Of a stretch of 64,000 nt of DNA, positions 25,958-34,973 are shown one piece after another (position 1 is the first letter of the stretch; each line of letters starts with the position of its first letter). The notes under the pieces were generated by a model. The model had not been told where the DNA came from, ran no database searches, and worked only from the letters and a program-made list of their open reading frames with translations. The stretch covers positions 1 through 64,000 of the forward strand of contig NZ_CADIKF010000042.1 in NCBI RefSeq assembly GCF_902859875.1. Reading direction: 5' to 3'. The DNA comes from Paraburkholderia solisilvae. GTDB lineage: Bacteria; Pseudomonadota; Gammaproteobacteria; Burkholderiales; Burkholderiaceae. A program made the translations under genes and the position numbers.

Positions 25958-26512
25958 ATGCATTTGATTTTTTCGTCCTTGCGGTTTGACGTTGCAGCCT
26001 GATCGGTCCGTTTTTGTCGCGCGCTTGCGACATCTGCTTTTGTATTCGCGCATCGCGTTCGTCGAGTCACACGAGCGACATGTGCAACATGCCGACCCGC
26101 GCGCAAATGATCGATTACCTGGGATTACCAGGTGGTTTCGCAGCGACCGCGATTCGCTCCGATGCGCGTGCGAGGCCTGAATTCAAGGCGTTTTGCGCAA
26201 CATGCGAACGCATGCTGCCAGCGGGCGAGGCAAGGAATGAGGCCAGACGCTGCAACGATATCGCTATGCTTCGTGCAAGCGGACTGTCAAGTTTTTGCGG
26301 TTGCTGCCGATAAGTCGGCAACGGCTGCGTCGTGCCGTTGCGTCACGAAATGCTGTCGCCTGTAACTGAACGTTACAGGCGGCACAAAGACGCGATCTTA
26401 TGCATCAGTTATTACAAAGTTGAAATATGCAGTCAGCGTCCGTTTGTTATATTGAGACGCAGGTAGTCGACAAAACGAAACACGAACACACACTCGCAAA
26501 ATAGGTGAACAC
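25958..26512. other. tRNA-Ser terminator to exported-protein gene spacer
   Basis: About 555 bp with no convincing gene; short plus-strand frames have no ribosome-binding site or recognisable sequence. A 9-bp perfect inverted repeat (GCCTGTAAC at 26358-26366, complement at 26372-26380, 5-nt loop) without a T-tract could be an operator or leader hairpin. TTATATT near 26447 could be a -10 for the next gene, but no well-spaced -35 was found. Confidence 0.45.
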
Positions 26513-26848
26513 ATGAAGACCACGCGTCTTGTTCCGTTCCTGGTAGGTGCGCTCGCAATTGGCGCTTCGAGCGCGGCGATGGCTGGAGGAGTGCATATCG
26601 GGGTCAACCTCGGCGTTCCCGCACCTGTCTACGTCGCACCGGCTCCGGTGTATGCACCGCCGCCTCCGCCGGTCGTGTATCAACCGGTTCCGGTCGTGGC
26701 TGGGCCTGCAATCTTTATCGGCTGGCACGGCGACCGTTACTGGGATGGCCACCGCTACTGGGGCCGTGACGAGTGGAATCGCCGTCATGGCGGATACCAC
26801 GGCGGGTATCACGGCCACGACCATGGCCATGATGGTCACTGGCATTAA
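26513..26848 (+). CDS. Small exported Pro- and His/Gly-rich protein
   Basis: 111 residues. Signal peptide MKTTRLVPFLVGALAIGASS with cleavage near AMA-GG. The mature part has a VYVAPAPVYAPPPPPVVYQP proline-rich stretch, then WHGDRYWDGHRYWGRDEWNR, and ends in a His/Gly tail (GGYHGGYHGHDHGHDGHWH). This pattern is common in small Burkholderia periplasmic or surface proteins. Metal binding by the tail is plausible but unproven. Ends before a strong bidirectional terminator. Confidence 0.8.
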   Translation: MKTTRLVPFLVGALAIGASSAAMAGGVHIGVNLGVPAPVYVAPAPVYAPPPPPVVYQPVPVVAGPAIFIGWHGDRYWDGHRYWGRDEWNRRHGGYHGGYHGHDHGHDGHWH

Positions 26849-26910
26849 AAAGTCGTGAGCGCGCGGCACGATAAGTAAGGCCGCGCATCGCACGCTTCGA
26901 GTCGACTAGC

Positions 26911-26940
26911 AAAAAACCGCCCTACGGGCGGTTTTTCTTT
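26911..26940. terminator. Bidirectional rho-independent terminator
   Basis: AAAAAACCGCCC-TAC-GGGCGGTTTTTC between the exported-protein gene (+) and fabI (-); U-tracts are available in both directions. Confidence 0.92.
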
Positions 26941-27004
26941 TGATACCCGTTGCGTCCGCAACGGCTTGCGCAGCCTCTCGATCAGTGCGGCGACGCTTCG
27001 GCCA

Positions 27005-27796
27005 TTACTCCGCAACCGCCGCCATCCCGCCCACCACCGCGTTAAAGCCGCTGTCGACGTGCACGATCTCCGCGGTGACGCCGGCCGCCAGTTCCGACAG
27101 CAGGAACGCCGCGGTATTGCCGACCTGTTCGATCGTCACATTGCGCTTGAGCGGCGCGTTGTCTTCGACGAAGTCGAGAATCTTGCTGAAGCCTTTGATG
27201 CCGCTTGCCGCGAGCGTCTTGATCGGGCCGGCCGAAATGCCGTTCACGCGCACGCCCTTGCCGCCGAGCGACACCGCGAGATAACGCACGCTCGCTTCGA
27301 GCGACGCCTTCGCGAGGCCCATCGTGTTGTAGTTCGGAATGGCGCGCTCGGAGCCGAGGTAGGTCAGCGTGAGCAGCGCGGCGTCGTTCGACAGCATCGG
27401 CTGCGCGGCCTTCGCGAGTGCGGCGAAGCTGTACGCCGAAATATCGTGCGCAATGCGGAAGTTTTCGCGTGTGACGCCTTCGAGGAAGTCGCCCGCGATA
27501 GCCTCGCGCGGCGCGAAGCCGATCGAATGCACGAGGCCGTCGAGGCCGTCCCAATGCTGCTTTAACGACGCGAACAGCGCGTCGATTTGCGCATCGTCGG
27601 CGACGTCGCACGGAAACACCAGGTTGCTGCCGAACTCGGTCGCGAATTCGGTGATGCGGTCCTTGAAGCGCTCGCCGACGTACGTGAATGCGAGCTCGGC
27701 GCCTTCGCGCTTGCAGGCCTGCGCGATGCCGTAGGCGATGGAACGATTCGACAGCAAGCCGGTCAGCAGGATACGTTTGCCAGCGAGGAAGCCCAT
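27005..27796 (-). CDS. fabI: Enoyl-[acyl-carrier-protein] reductase (NADH) FabI
   Basis: Last step of each fatty acid elongation cycle, target of triclosan in sensitive forms. 263 residues. FabI-type features: GLLSNRSIAYGIAQACKREG at the N-terminus, HSIGFAPRE, and the catalytic Tyr/Lys pair in NYNTMGLAKAS (Tyr-x6-Lys). AGGAGA lies just before the ATG at 27796, which fixes the start. Confidence 0.97.
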   Translation of the reverse strand: MGFLAGKRILLTGLLSNRSIAYGIAQACKREGAELAFTYVGERFKDRITEFATEFGSNLVFPCDVADDAQIDALFASLKQHWDGLDGLVHSIGFAPREAIAGDFLEGVTRENFRIAHDISAYSFAALAKAAQPMLSNDAALLTLTYLGSERAIPNYNTMGLAKASLEASVRYLAVSLGGKGVRVNGISAGPIKTLAASGIKGFSKILDFVEDNAPLKRNVTIEQVGNTAAFLLSELAAGVTAEIVHVDSGFNAVVGGMAAVAE

Positions 27797-27906
27797 GGAT
27801 TCTCCTAATGAGGTCGGTGCGTTGCATGCCCGGTTGAACGGGCGCGCGCAGGATTTTGAGTAGAATTCTCTCACATTGCAACCGCCCGTTCCCCGATAAG
27901 GCTCCC

Positions 27907-29955
27907 ATGACGCTTGCCATACGACTGCCTGAACCATTTTGCGAGAAGTTGCGTAGGGTGATTCGTTTGCTGTCGAATGGACAGGGTGTGACGCGAAACG
28001 CGAAGCGGCACGACGCGTCATATGCGGCCCGGGTCGAGCAGCGCACCGTGTCGCGCATCACGCGGGCCGCCATGCTTGGCGGCGCGCTCTTCACGACGCT
28101 GCTGACGGCACAGCAGTCTTTCGCCGCGTATGCGATCGCGCAATACGGCGAGCCCAAATACCCGCCGGACTTCAAGCACTTCGACTATGTGAACCCGGAC
28201 GCGCCGAAGGGCGGCACGCTCGTGCTCGCCAACCCGGGCCGCATGACGAGCTTCGACAAGTTCAATCCGTTCACGCTGCGCGGCAATGCGGCGCCGGGCA
28301 TCGACTTGCTGTTCGAGAGCCTGACGACCGGCAGTTCGGACGAAGTCGCATCCGCATACGGCCTGCTTGCGGACGACATCAACGTCGCGGCCGATGGCTT
28401 ATCGACCACCTTCCACATCAATCCTCACGCGCACTTTTCGAACGGCGATCCGGTGACCGCCGCCGACGTGAAGTTTTCATTCGATACGCTGAAAAGCCCG
28501 CAGGCGGCGCCGCAATTTGCGGCGTATTTCGCGGACATCACGCGCGCGGTGGTGGTCGACCCGAGCACGATCCGCTTCGAGTTCCGTCAGCGCGACCGCG
28601 AGTTGCCGCTGCTCGCGGGCAGCATGCCGGTGTTTTCGCACAAGTGGGGGATGAAGCCCGACGGCAGCCGCACGCGGTTCGATCAGCTCGCTTTCGAAAA
28701 GCCGATCGGCAGCGGGCCGTATCTGATCGAGCAATACGACAACGGCCGCAACATCACCTACAGGCGCGATCCGAACTACTGGGGTGCGGCGCTGCCGGTG
28801 CGGATCGGCATGTTCAACTTCGAGCGCCTCCAGTACAAGCTCTACGGCGACCCGACCGCGCGTCTCGAGGCCTTCAAGGCGGGCGAGTACGACGTGCTCG
28901 TCGAATATGTCGCGCGCAGCTGGGTGCGCCGCGACGTCGGCAAGAAGTTCGACGACGGTGAACTGATCAAGCGCGAGTTCGTGCAGCACAACGGCACCGG
29001 CATGCAGGGCTTCATTTTGAACCAGCGGCGGCCGCTGTTCCAGGATGTGCGCGTGCGCGAGGCGCTCGATCTCGCGCTCGATTTTCAATGGCTCGACCGG
29101 CAACTGTTTTACAACCAGTACAAGCGGATCGACAGCTTTTTCGTCAACACGCAATGGCAGGCGAAAGGGCTGCCGTCGCCGGGCGAGCTGAAGCTGCTCG
29201 ACCCGTGGCGCGCGCAACTCGGCCCGGCGGTATTCGGCTTGCCGCCGAAGCAGCCGGATACCGACGCGCCCGGTTCGCTGCGCGCGAATCTGCTGAAAGC
29301 GCGCTCGCTGCTCGCGCAAGCGGGCTGGACGTACCGCGACGGCGCGTTGCGCAATGCGAAGGGCGAGCCGTTCCAGTTCGAGATTCTCGACGACTCCGGC
29401 TCCGCGCAGAGTTTCGAGCCGGTGATCGCGCCGTATCTGCGTAACCTGCAAAAGCTCGGTATTACGGCGCGCGTGCGGGTGGCCGATTTTGCGGTTTATC
29501 AGAAGCGTCTCGATGCGTTCGATTTCGATGTGACGACGCTGCGCTATCCGGATGTGCAGGTGCCCGGCGCGGATATGGTCGACCGCTTCGGCAGCAAGGC
29601 CGCGGATGAGCCGGGCTCGGGCAATCTGATCGGGCTGAAGGTGCCGGCGATCGATGCGATTCTGCGTGCGCTCGTCGGTGCGCAAACGCTCGAGCAGTTG
29701 ACCGATGCGACGCACGCGCTCGACCGTGTGCTGCTGCATGGTTACTATGTGGTGCCGCAGTGGTATAGCGCGACGCATCGCGTTGCCTACAAGCGCGGAC
29801 TCGCGTGGCCGCAGACCTTGCCGCTGTACTATTCGGCGGAAGGGTGGATCGTGTCGATGTGGTGGTTCGCGCCGCCGCAGACCGCACAACCGGCAAACCA
29901 ACCCGCAGCCCAACCCGTCGCGCAAACGGCGACACCAGCGCAGGCCGCGCACTAG
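27907..29955 (+). CDS. yejA: Peptide ABC transporter substrate-binding protein, YejA-like
   Basis: Periplasmic binding protein (SBP family 5) of 682 residues, first gene of a four-gene importer. A hydrophobic signal-like segment (MLGGALFTTLLTAQQSFA) lies about 55-75 residues in, after a long basic leader, so the true start may be further downstream. The mature part has YGEPKYPPDFKHFDYVNPDA, GPYLIEQYDNGRNITYRRDP and the C-terminal segment before VPQWYSATHRVAYKRG, typical of YejA. The tail is Ala/Pro/Gln-rich low complexity. YejABEF homologues import oligopeptides including microcin C. Confidence 0.92.
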   Translation: MTLAIRLPEPFCEKLRRVIRLLSNGQGVTRNAKRHDASYAARVEQRTVSRITRAAMLGGALFTTLLTAQQSFAAYAIAQYGEPKYPPDFKHFDYVNPDAPKGGTLVLANPGRMTSFDKFNPFTLRGNAAPGIDLLFESLTTGSSDEVASAYGLLADDINVAADGLSTTFHINPHAHFSNGDPVTAADVKFSFDTLKSPQAAPQFAAYFADITRAVVVDPSTIRFEFRQRDRELPLLAGSMPVFSHKWGMKPDGSRTRFDQLAFEKPIGSGPYLIEQYDNGRNITYRRDPNYWGAALPVRIGMFNFERLQYKLYGDPTARLEAFKAGEYDVLVEYVARSWVRRDVGKKFDDGELIKREFVQHNGTGMQGFILNQRRPLFQDVRVREALDLALDFQWLDRQLFYNQYKRIDSFFVNTQWQAKGLPSPGELKLLDPWRAQLGPAVFGLPPKQPDTDAPGSLRANLLKARSLLAQAGWTYRDGALRNAKGEPFQFEILDDSGSAQSFEPVIAPYLRNLQKLGITARVRVADFAVYQKRLDAFDFDVTTLRYPDVQVPGADMVDRFGSKAADEPGSGNLIGLKVPAIDAILRALVGAQTLEQLTDATHALDRVLLHGYYVVPQWYSATHRVAYKRGLAWPQTLPLYYSAEGWIVSMWWFAPPQTAQPANQPAAQPVAQTATPAQAAH

Positions 29956-30073
29956 CGCGCCGCGCGATGTCGACCACGAGCTAACCATGCGCAACCCGGC
30001 GTGACGTCGCCGTTACGCAACCGAGCAGCTAGCCTTTCGATCGACCGACTTATTACCGCACCGGATTGCCGCC

Positions 30074-31114
30074 ATGTGGAGCTACATCCTCAAACGTCTG
30101 CTGCTCATGATCCCGACGCTGCTTGGCGTGCTGACGGTCACCTTTATCGTGATCCAGTTCGTGCCGGGCGGCCCGGTCGAGCAGGCCGTGCATGAATTGC
30201 GCAGGAATAGCGCGGAAGGCGGCACGCCGTTCGGGCTGCGCGCGCATAGCGGCGTCGACGCGCAGCAGGTCGCGCAACTGAAGGCGCTATACGGCTTCGA
30301 CAAGCCGCCGCTCGAACGCTACGGGCTGATGCTCAAGCGTTTCGCGCGTTTCGATCTCGGGCAGAGTTATTTTCGCCACCAGAGCGTCTGGTCGCTGATC
30401 GTATCGAAGCTGCCGGTGTCGATCAGCATCGGGCTGTGGACGTTTTTCCTGACCTATCTGATCTCCATCCCGCTCGGCATCGCGAAGGCGGTGCGCAACG
30501 GCTCGCACTTCGACGTTGCGACGAGCCTCGTCGTGCTGATCGGCTACGCAATTCCAGGCTTCGTGCTCGGCGTGCTGCTGCTCGTATTGTTTGGCGGCGG
30601 CAGCTTTCTGCAGCTCTTTCCGCTGCGCAATCTCGTGTCGGACAACTGGGATCAACTGAGCGTCGGCGGCAAGATTCTCGACTATCTGTGGCACATCACG
30701 TTGCCGATCGTCGCGTCGGTGGTCGGCAGCTTCGCGGTGGTGACGATGCTGACCAAGAACGCCTTCCTCGACGAGATTCGCAAGCAATACGTGTTGACCG
30801 CGCGCGCGAAAGGGCTGTCCGAGCGGCGCGTACTGTGGAAGCACATTTTCCGCAATGCGCTGCTGCCGCTTATCGTCGGTTTTCCGGCGGCGTTCATCGG
30901 CGCGTTCTTCACCGGCAGCCTGCTGATCGAAACGCTGTTCTCGCTCGACGGGCTGGGTCTGCTGTCGTATGAATCGGTGATGCGGCGCGACTATCCGGTC
31001 GTGCTCGGCACGTTGTATCTGTTCACGCTGATCGGCCTTGCGACCAAGCTGATTTCCGATCTCTGCTATGTGTGGGTCGACCCGCGCATTCAATTCGAAC
31101 AAATGGAGCGCTGA
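30074..31114 (+). CDS. yejB: Peptide ABC transporter permease, YejB-like
   Basis: Inner-membrane permease of 346 residues, first of the two BPD_transp_1 subunits. It starts MWSYILKRLLLMIPTLLGVL and has the cytoplasmic coupling (EAA-like) loop around ARAKGLSERRVLWKHIFRNA. The extended N-terminal region, including LKALYGFDKPPLERY, is characteristic of the DppB/YejB group. 119 bp after yejA. Confidence 0.95.
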   Translation: MWSYILKRLLLMIPTLLGVLTVTFIVIQFVPGGPVEQAVHELRRNSAEGGTPFGLRAHSGVDAQQVAQLKALYGFDKPPLERYGLMLKRFARFDLGQSYFRHQSVWSLIVSKLPVSISIGLWTFFLTYLISIPLGIAKAVRNGSHFDVATSLVVLIGYAIPGFVLGVLLLVLFGGGSFLQLFPLRNLVSDNWDQLSVGGKILDYLWHITLPIVASVVGSFAVVTMLTKNAFLDEIRKQYVLTARAKGLSERRVLWKHIFRNALLPLIVGFPAAFIGAFFTGSLLIETLFSLDGLGLLSYESVMRRDYPVVLGTLYLFTLIGLATKLISDLCYVWVDPRIQFEQMER

Positions 31115-31115
31115 T

Positions 31116-32222
31116 TTGAGCCGCGTCCGTACCGATGCCGAACCGATCTCGCGCGATACGCCCGTGCGCGCCTTCGTGTCGCCAACGCCAACGCGCCGCG
31201 TGTGGCAGCGTTTCAAACAGCAGCGGCTCGGCTACTGGAGCCTGATCGTATTTGTCGTCATCTTCGCGGCGAGTCTGGCCGCGCCGCTCTGGTGCAACGA
31301 CAAGCCGCTCGTGGTTCGCTACGACGGGCATCTGTATTTTCCGCTCTTCAAGAACTATCCGGAAACGACCTTCGGCGGCGACTTCCCGACGCCCGCCGAT
31401 TATCTCGACCCGTACATCCGGCATCGCTTCGAGCTGAACGGCAACTTCGCGGTCTATCCGCCGAATCCGTACTACTACGACACGCTGAACTACTTCTCGA
31501 CGGTGCCGAATCCGGCGCCGCCGTCGCGCGACAACTGGTTCGGCACCGACGAACAGGGCCGCGATCTGCTCGCAAGGCTCGTGTACGGCTTTCGCGTGTC
31601 GGTCGAGTTCGCGTTGGTGCTGACCGCGATCGGCACGTTGCTCGGTGTGCTGGCGGGCGCGGTGCAAGGCTTTTTCGGCGGCAAGACCGACATCATCGGC
31701 CAGCGGCTCATTGAAATCTGGAGCGCGTTGCCGGAGCTGTATCTGCTGATCATCTTCGCCTCGATCTTCGAGCCCGGCTTTATCCTGCTGATCGTGCTGC
31801 TCTCGCTATTCGGCTGGATCGGCCTGTCGGACTACGTGCGCGCGGAGTTTCTGCGCAACCGCCAGCAGGACTACGTGCGCGCCGCGCGCGCGATGGGCCT
31901 GTCGAACGGGCAGATCATCTGGCGCCATGTGCTGCCCAATAGCCTGACGCCGGTCATCACGTTTTTGCCGTTCCGCATGAGCGGCGCGATTCTCGCGCTG
32001 ACGAGCCTCGATTTTCTCGGCCTGGGCGTGCCGCCGCCGACGCCGAGTCTCGGCGAACTGCTGTCGCAGGGCAAGGCGAACCTCGACGCGTGGTGGATTT
32101 CGCTGTCCACGTTTTGCGTGCTGGTCATCACGCTGCTGCTGCTGACGTTTATGGGCGACGCGTTGCGCAATGCGCTCGATACACGTCTGTCCGATGCGAT
32201 GCGCGCCGGAGGCAACCAGTGA
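31116..32222 (+). CDS. yejE: Peptide ABC transporter permease, YejE-like
   Basis: Second permease, 368 residues. After a cytoplasmic leader there is a first transmembrane helix (YWSLIVFVVIFAASLAAPLW), a large periplasmic loop, then the BPD_transp_1 core starting at NWFGTDEQGRDLLARLVYG. The EAA-like loop reads RAARAMGLSNGQIIWRHVLP. The start is a TTG at 31116, immediately after the yejB stop, with GGAG 12 nt upstream, implying translational coupling. Confidence 0.93.
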   Translation: MSRVRTDAEPISRDTPVRAFVSPTPTRRVWQRFKQQRLGYWSLIVFVVIFAASLAAPLWCNDKPLVVRYDGHLYFPLFKNYPETTFGGDFPTPADYLDPYIRHRFELNGNFAVYPPNPYYYDTLNYFSTVPNPAPPSRDNWFGTDEQGRDLLARLVYGFRVSVEFALVLTAIGTLLGVLAGAVQGFFGGKTDIIGQRLIEIWSALPELYLLIIFASIFEPGFILLIVLLSLFGWIGLSDYVRAEFLRNRQQDYVRAARAMGLSNGQIIWRHVLPNSLTPVITFLPFRMSGAILALTSLDFLGLGVPPPTPSLGELLSQGKANLDAWWISLSTFCVLVITLLLLTFMGDALRNALDTRLSDAMRAGGNQ

Positions 32223-33892
32223 GCGAGATGGCCAGCAACACGGCGGGCAACGCGCTGCCGAGCCACGACGCCGATACGCCGCTGCTTGAAGTCGAGCACC
32301 TGCGCGTATCGTTTGACGGAACCCACGAAACGGCCGCGGTCAACGACGTGTCGTTTTCGATTGCGCGCGGCGAACGCGTCGCGCTGGTCGGCGAGTCCGG
32401 CTCGGGCAAGAGCGTGACCGCGCTGTCGATCCTGCGTCTGCTGCAGGATGCGCACACGAGCGGCGCGATCCGTTTCAACGGCGAGGACCTGCTCGCGAAA
32501 AGCGAGCGCGAAATGCGCGGGCTGCGCGGCTCGGCAATCGCGATGATCTTCCAGGAGCCGATGACCGCGCTCAACCCGCTCTATTCGATCGGCGAGCAGA
32601 TCGCGGAAACCATCGTGCTGCACGACGGCGTATCGTCCGCCGAGGCGCGCAAGCGCGCGGTCGAGTTGCTCGGCCGCACCGGCATCGCGGAGCCCGGCAC
32701 GCGCGTCAATAGCTACCCGCATCAGCTGTCGGGCGGGCAGCGGCAGCGCGCGATGATCGCGATGGCGCTCGCCTGCCGGCCGCGTCTTCTGCTCGCCGAC
32801 GAACCGACCACCGCGCTCGATGTGACGATCCGCGCGCAGATCGTCGAACTGCTGCTCGACCTGCAGCGCGAAGAAGCGGAAAAGCGCGGTATGGCCGTGC
32901 TGCTGATCACGCACGATCTGAATCTCGTGCGCCATTTCGCGCAGCGGGTCGCGGTGATGGAGAAGGGCGTGCTGGTCGAAAGCGGTCCGGTCGACCAGCT
33001 GTTCGCGTCGCCGCAGCATCCGTACACGCAGCGCCTGCTGCAAAGCCGTCCGCAACGCGCGGTCGTGCCGGTGCTGCCGATCGCGCCGGTACTGCTCGAC
33101 GCGCGCGACGTGTCGGTCGATTTCAGGACGAAGCTGCCGGGCTTTGCCGGGTGGCTGCGCGCCGGACGGTTTCGCGCGGTCGACGCCGCGACGGTGAGGG
33201 TGCGTCAGGGCGAGACGCTCGGCATCGTCGGCGAGTCGGGGTCCGGCAAGTCGACGCTCGCGATGGCCCTGCTTGGGCTGCAGCGCACCGTGCAGGGCGC
33301 GATCGAGTTTCAGGGCCGGGCGCTCGCCAGCTATCGCGGCCGCGAACAGACGGTGCTGCGCTCGAACCTGCAGGTGGTGTTTCAGGACCCGTTCAGCTCG
33401 CTGTCGCCGCGCCATACGATCGAGCGGATCGTCGGCGAGGGGCTCGCGCTGCACCGGCCGCAGCTCGACGCGGCGGCGCGGCGCGAGAAGGTGATCGCGG
33501 TGCTGCGCGAGGTCGGCATCGACCGCACCGCGCTGTACCGCTATCCGCACGAATTCTCGGGCGGCCAGCGTCAGCGGATCGCGATTGCGCGCTCGCTGGT
33601 GCTGGAGCCGCGCATCCTGATTCTCGACGAACCGACCAGCGCGCTCGACGTGTCGATCCAGCAGCAGGTGCTGAAGCTGCTCGCCGGGCTGCAGCAGAAA
33701 TATAACCTCGGCTTCATATTTATCAGCCACGACCTGGCGGTGATCGGCGCGATGGCGCATCGGGTCGCGGTGATGAAAAACGGAACCATAGTCGAGAGCG
33801 GGGACGTTGAGAAAATTTTTGCGTCCCCGTCGCACCCTTACACCCGAAAGCTGCTCGATGCGGCGTCTGGTGGTGAAAAATCACCGCTGTAA
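32219..33892 (+). CDS. yejF: Peptide ABC transporter ATP-binding protein with two ATPase domains, YejF-like
   Basis: 557 residues with two full nucleotide-binding domains. Domain 1: GESGSGKS, LSGGQRQRAMIAMAL, LLADEPTTALD. Domain 2: GESGSGKST, FSGGQRQRIAIARSL, ILDEPTSALD. Each ends with an oligopeptide-transporter C-terminal motif (HPYTQRLL, HPYTRKLL). The GTG at 32219 overlaps the yejE stop by the GTGA arrangement; an ATG at 32228 is an alternative. Drives the YejBE permease. Confidence 0.94.
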   Translation: MSEMASNTAGNALPSHDADTPLLEVEHLRVSFDGTHETAAVNDVSFSIARGERVALVGESGSGKSVTALSILRLLQDAHTSGAIRFNGEDLLAKSEREMRGLRGSAIAMIFQEPMTALNPLYSIGEQIAETIVLHDGVSSAEARKRAVELLGRTGIAEPGTRVNSYPHQLSGGQRQRAMIAMALACRPRLLLADEPTTALDVTIRAQIVELLLDLQREEAEKRGMAVLLITHDLNLVRHFAQRVAVMEKGVLVESGPVDQLFASPQHPYTQRLLQSRPQRAVVPVLPIAPVLLDARDVSVDFRTKLPGFAGWLRAGRFRAVDAATVRVRQGETLGIVGESGSGKSTLAMALLGLQRTVQGAIEFQGRALASYRGREQTVLRSNLQVVFQDPFSSLSPRHTIERIVGEGLALHRPQLDAAARREKVIAVLREVGIDRTALYRYPHEFSGGQRQRIAIARSLVLEPRILILDEPTSALDVSIQQQVLKLLAGLQQKYNLGFIFISHDLAVIGAMAHRVAVMKNGTIVESGDVEKIFASPSHPYTRKLLDAASGGEKSPL

Positions 33893-33932
33893 CCAATTGT
33901 ATGTCGATCTCAATTGTATTTTTCTATTCCTT

Positions 33933-33961
33933 TTGACACTTGAATACTTACTGGCTAGTAT
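33933..33961 (+). promoter_or_regulatory. Near-consensus sigma-70 promoter of the NlpC/P60 gene
   Basis: TTGACA at 33933-33938, exactly 17 bp, TAGTAT at 33956-33961, in an AT-rich island of otherwise GC-rich DNA. It lies 52 bp before the start codon. Confidence 0.88.
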
Positions 33962-34013
33962 CGACCAAACTTTTTTCCTAGTCCGCTGATTTTTAGGCAA
34001 AAACTACCGACCA

Positions 34014-34721
34014 ATGCAGCACCGCTCTCTACCCCAGGCTTGTACGCGCGTCGTCGCCGGGATGTTCATTGGCGTACTGATGGCGGCAGCTCCCGGCGCA
34101 TTCGCCGACGAAGTAAGCAGCTTTAACCAGAATGCCAACTTTTCGACGCCCGCCAGCTTCGCGGGCGCCGGATCGACTCTCCAGCTTCCTTCCCCTTCTT
34201 CCCGTGCCTCGGCCGCATCGAACGACGCGCCGCCGAGCCCCGAAAGCGGCGCCCGCTCGTTCCTGTCGGGTGTGGCCGGCAAGGCGGGCGACGTCGTGGT
34301 CGGCGCGCTGAACATGATCGGCGTGCGCTACCGCTGGGGCGGCACATCGCCGGATTCCGGCCTCGATTGCAGCGGTTTCGTGCGCTACGTGTTCCAGGAC
34401 ACGCTGGGCCTCGCGCTGCCGCGCCGCGCGGAAGAAATGAGCCGCGTCGGCGAGAAGGTTCGCGTGGCGGATCTGAAGCCGGGCGATCTGGTGTTCTTCA
34501 ACACGATGCGCCGCACGTTCTCGCACGTCGGCATCTATATCGGCGACAACAAGTTTGTGCACTCGCCGTCCACCGGCAGCACGATCCGTGTCGACGACAT
34601 GGATGACGCGTATTGGGAAAAGCGTTTCACCGGCGCGCGCCGCGTCGAGACGTCGTTCTCGCCGGCGCAGCAGCAAGATTTGCGTCAACGCGTGAGCGCA
34701 ACGATCGGCGGCAGTAACTGA
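34014..34721 (+). CDS. NlpC/P60 family cell-wall endopeptidase
   Basis: Exported cysteine peptidase of 235 residues, expected to cut peptidoglycan stem peptides. Signal peptide at the N-terminus (VVAGMFIGVLMAAAPGAFAD). Catalytic residues are visible: Cys in LDCSGFVRYVF, His in SHVGIYIGDN, and the third polar residue in FVHSPSTG. The preceding RYRWGGTSPDSG is the family hallmark. A Ser/Ala/Pro-rich linker (residues about 40-90) joins signal and domain. It has its own strong promoter and terminator, so it is monocistronic. Confidence 0.94.
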   Translation: MQHRSLPQACTRVVAGMFIGVLMAAAPGAFADEVSSFNQNANFSTPASFAGAGSTLQLPSPSSRASAASNDAPPSPESGARSFLSGVAGKAGDVVVGALNMIGVRYRWGGTSPDSGLDCSGFVRYVFQDTLGLALPRRAEEMSRVGEKVRVADLKPGDLVFFNTMRRTFSHVGIYIGDNKFVHSPSTGSTIRVDDMDDAYWEKRFTGARRVETSFSPAQQQDLRQRVSATIGGSN

Positions 34722-34771
34722 CGGATGCCGCACCGCTGTCTGTGTAACGGCAGCGCGTTGTTCGAATACTG

Positions 34772-34818
34772 AAAGGCCCGCTTTCCGGAAATCGGCCGGA
34801 AGCGGGCCTTTCGTTTTG
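34772..34818 (+). terminator. Rho-independent terminator
   Basis: Long GC-rich stem (AAAGGCCCGCTTTCCGG and its complement ending 34811) followed by CGTTTTG, 50 bp after the NlpC/P60 stop. Confidence 0.88.
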
Positions 34819-34973
34819 ATGCCGCGTTTATGGGCTAACGCGGGTAACTGTGGGCTAATCGCGTCGGCCCACTGCGCGGGGTAACCGCGGATTGTCTCTG
34901 CGCGTCGTGACTGCACAAAGCCACTGTGCGGCACGAGAGCGACCCGCGCCCTGCGAGTCGGTGTCGCGCGAAC

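Noticed and set aside
26014..26313. Plus-strand Cys-rich frame of 99 codons after tRNA-Ser
   Set aside because: No ribosome-binding site, odd composition unlike neighbouring genes, no recognisable motif.
31871..33835. A 654-codon minus-strand frame opposite yejF and yejE
   Set aside because: Shadow of the real ATPase gene; Arg/His-rich, no recognisable sequence or ribosome-binding site.
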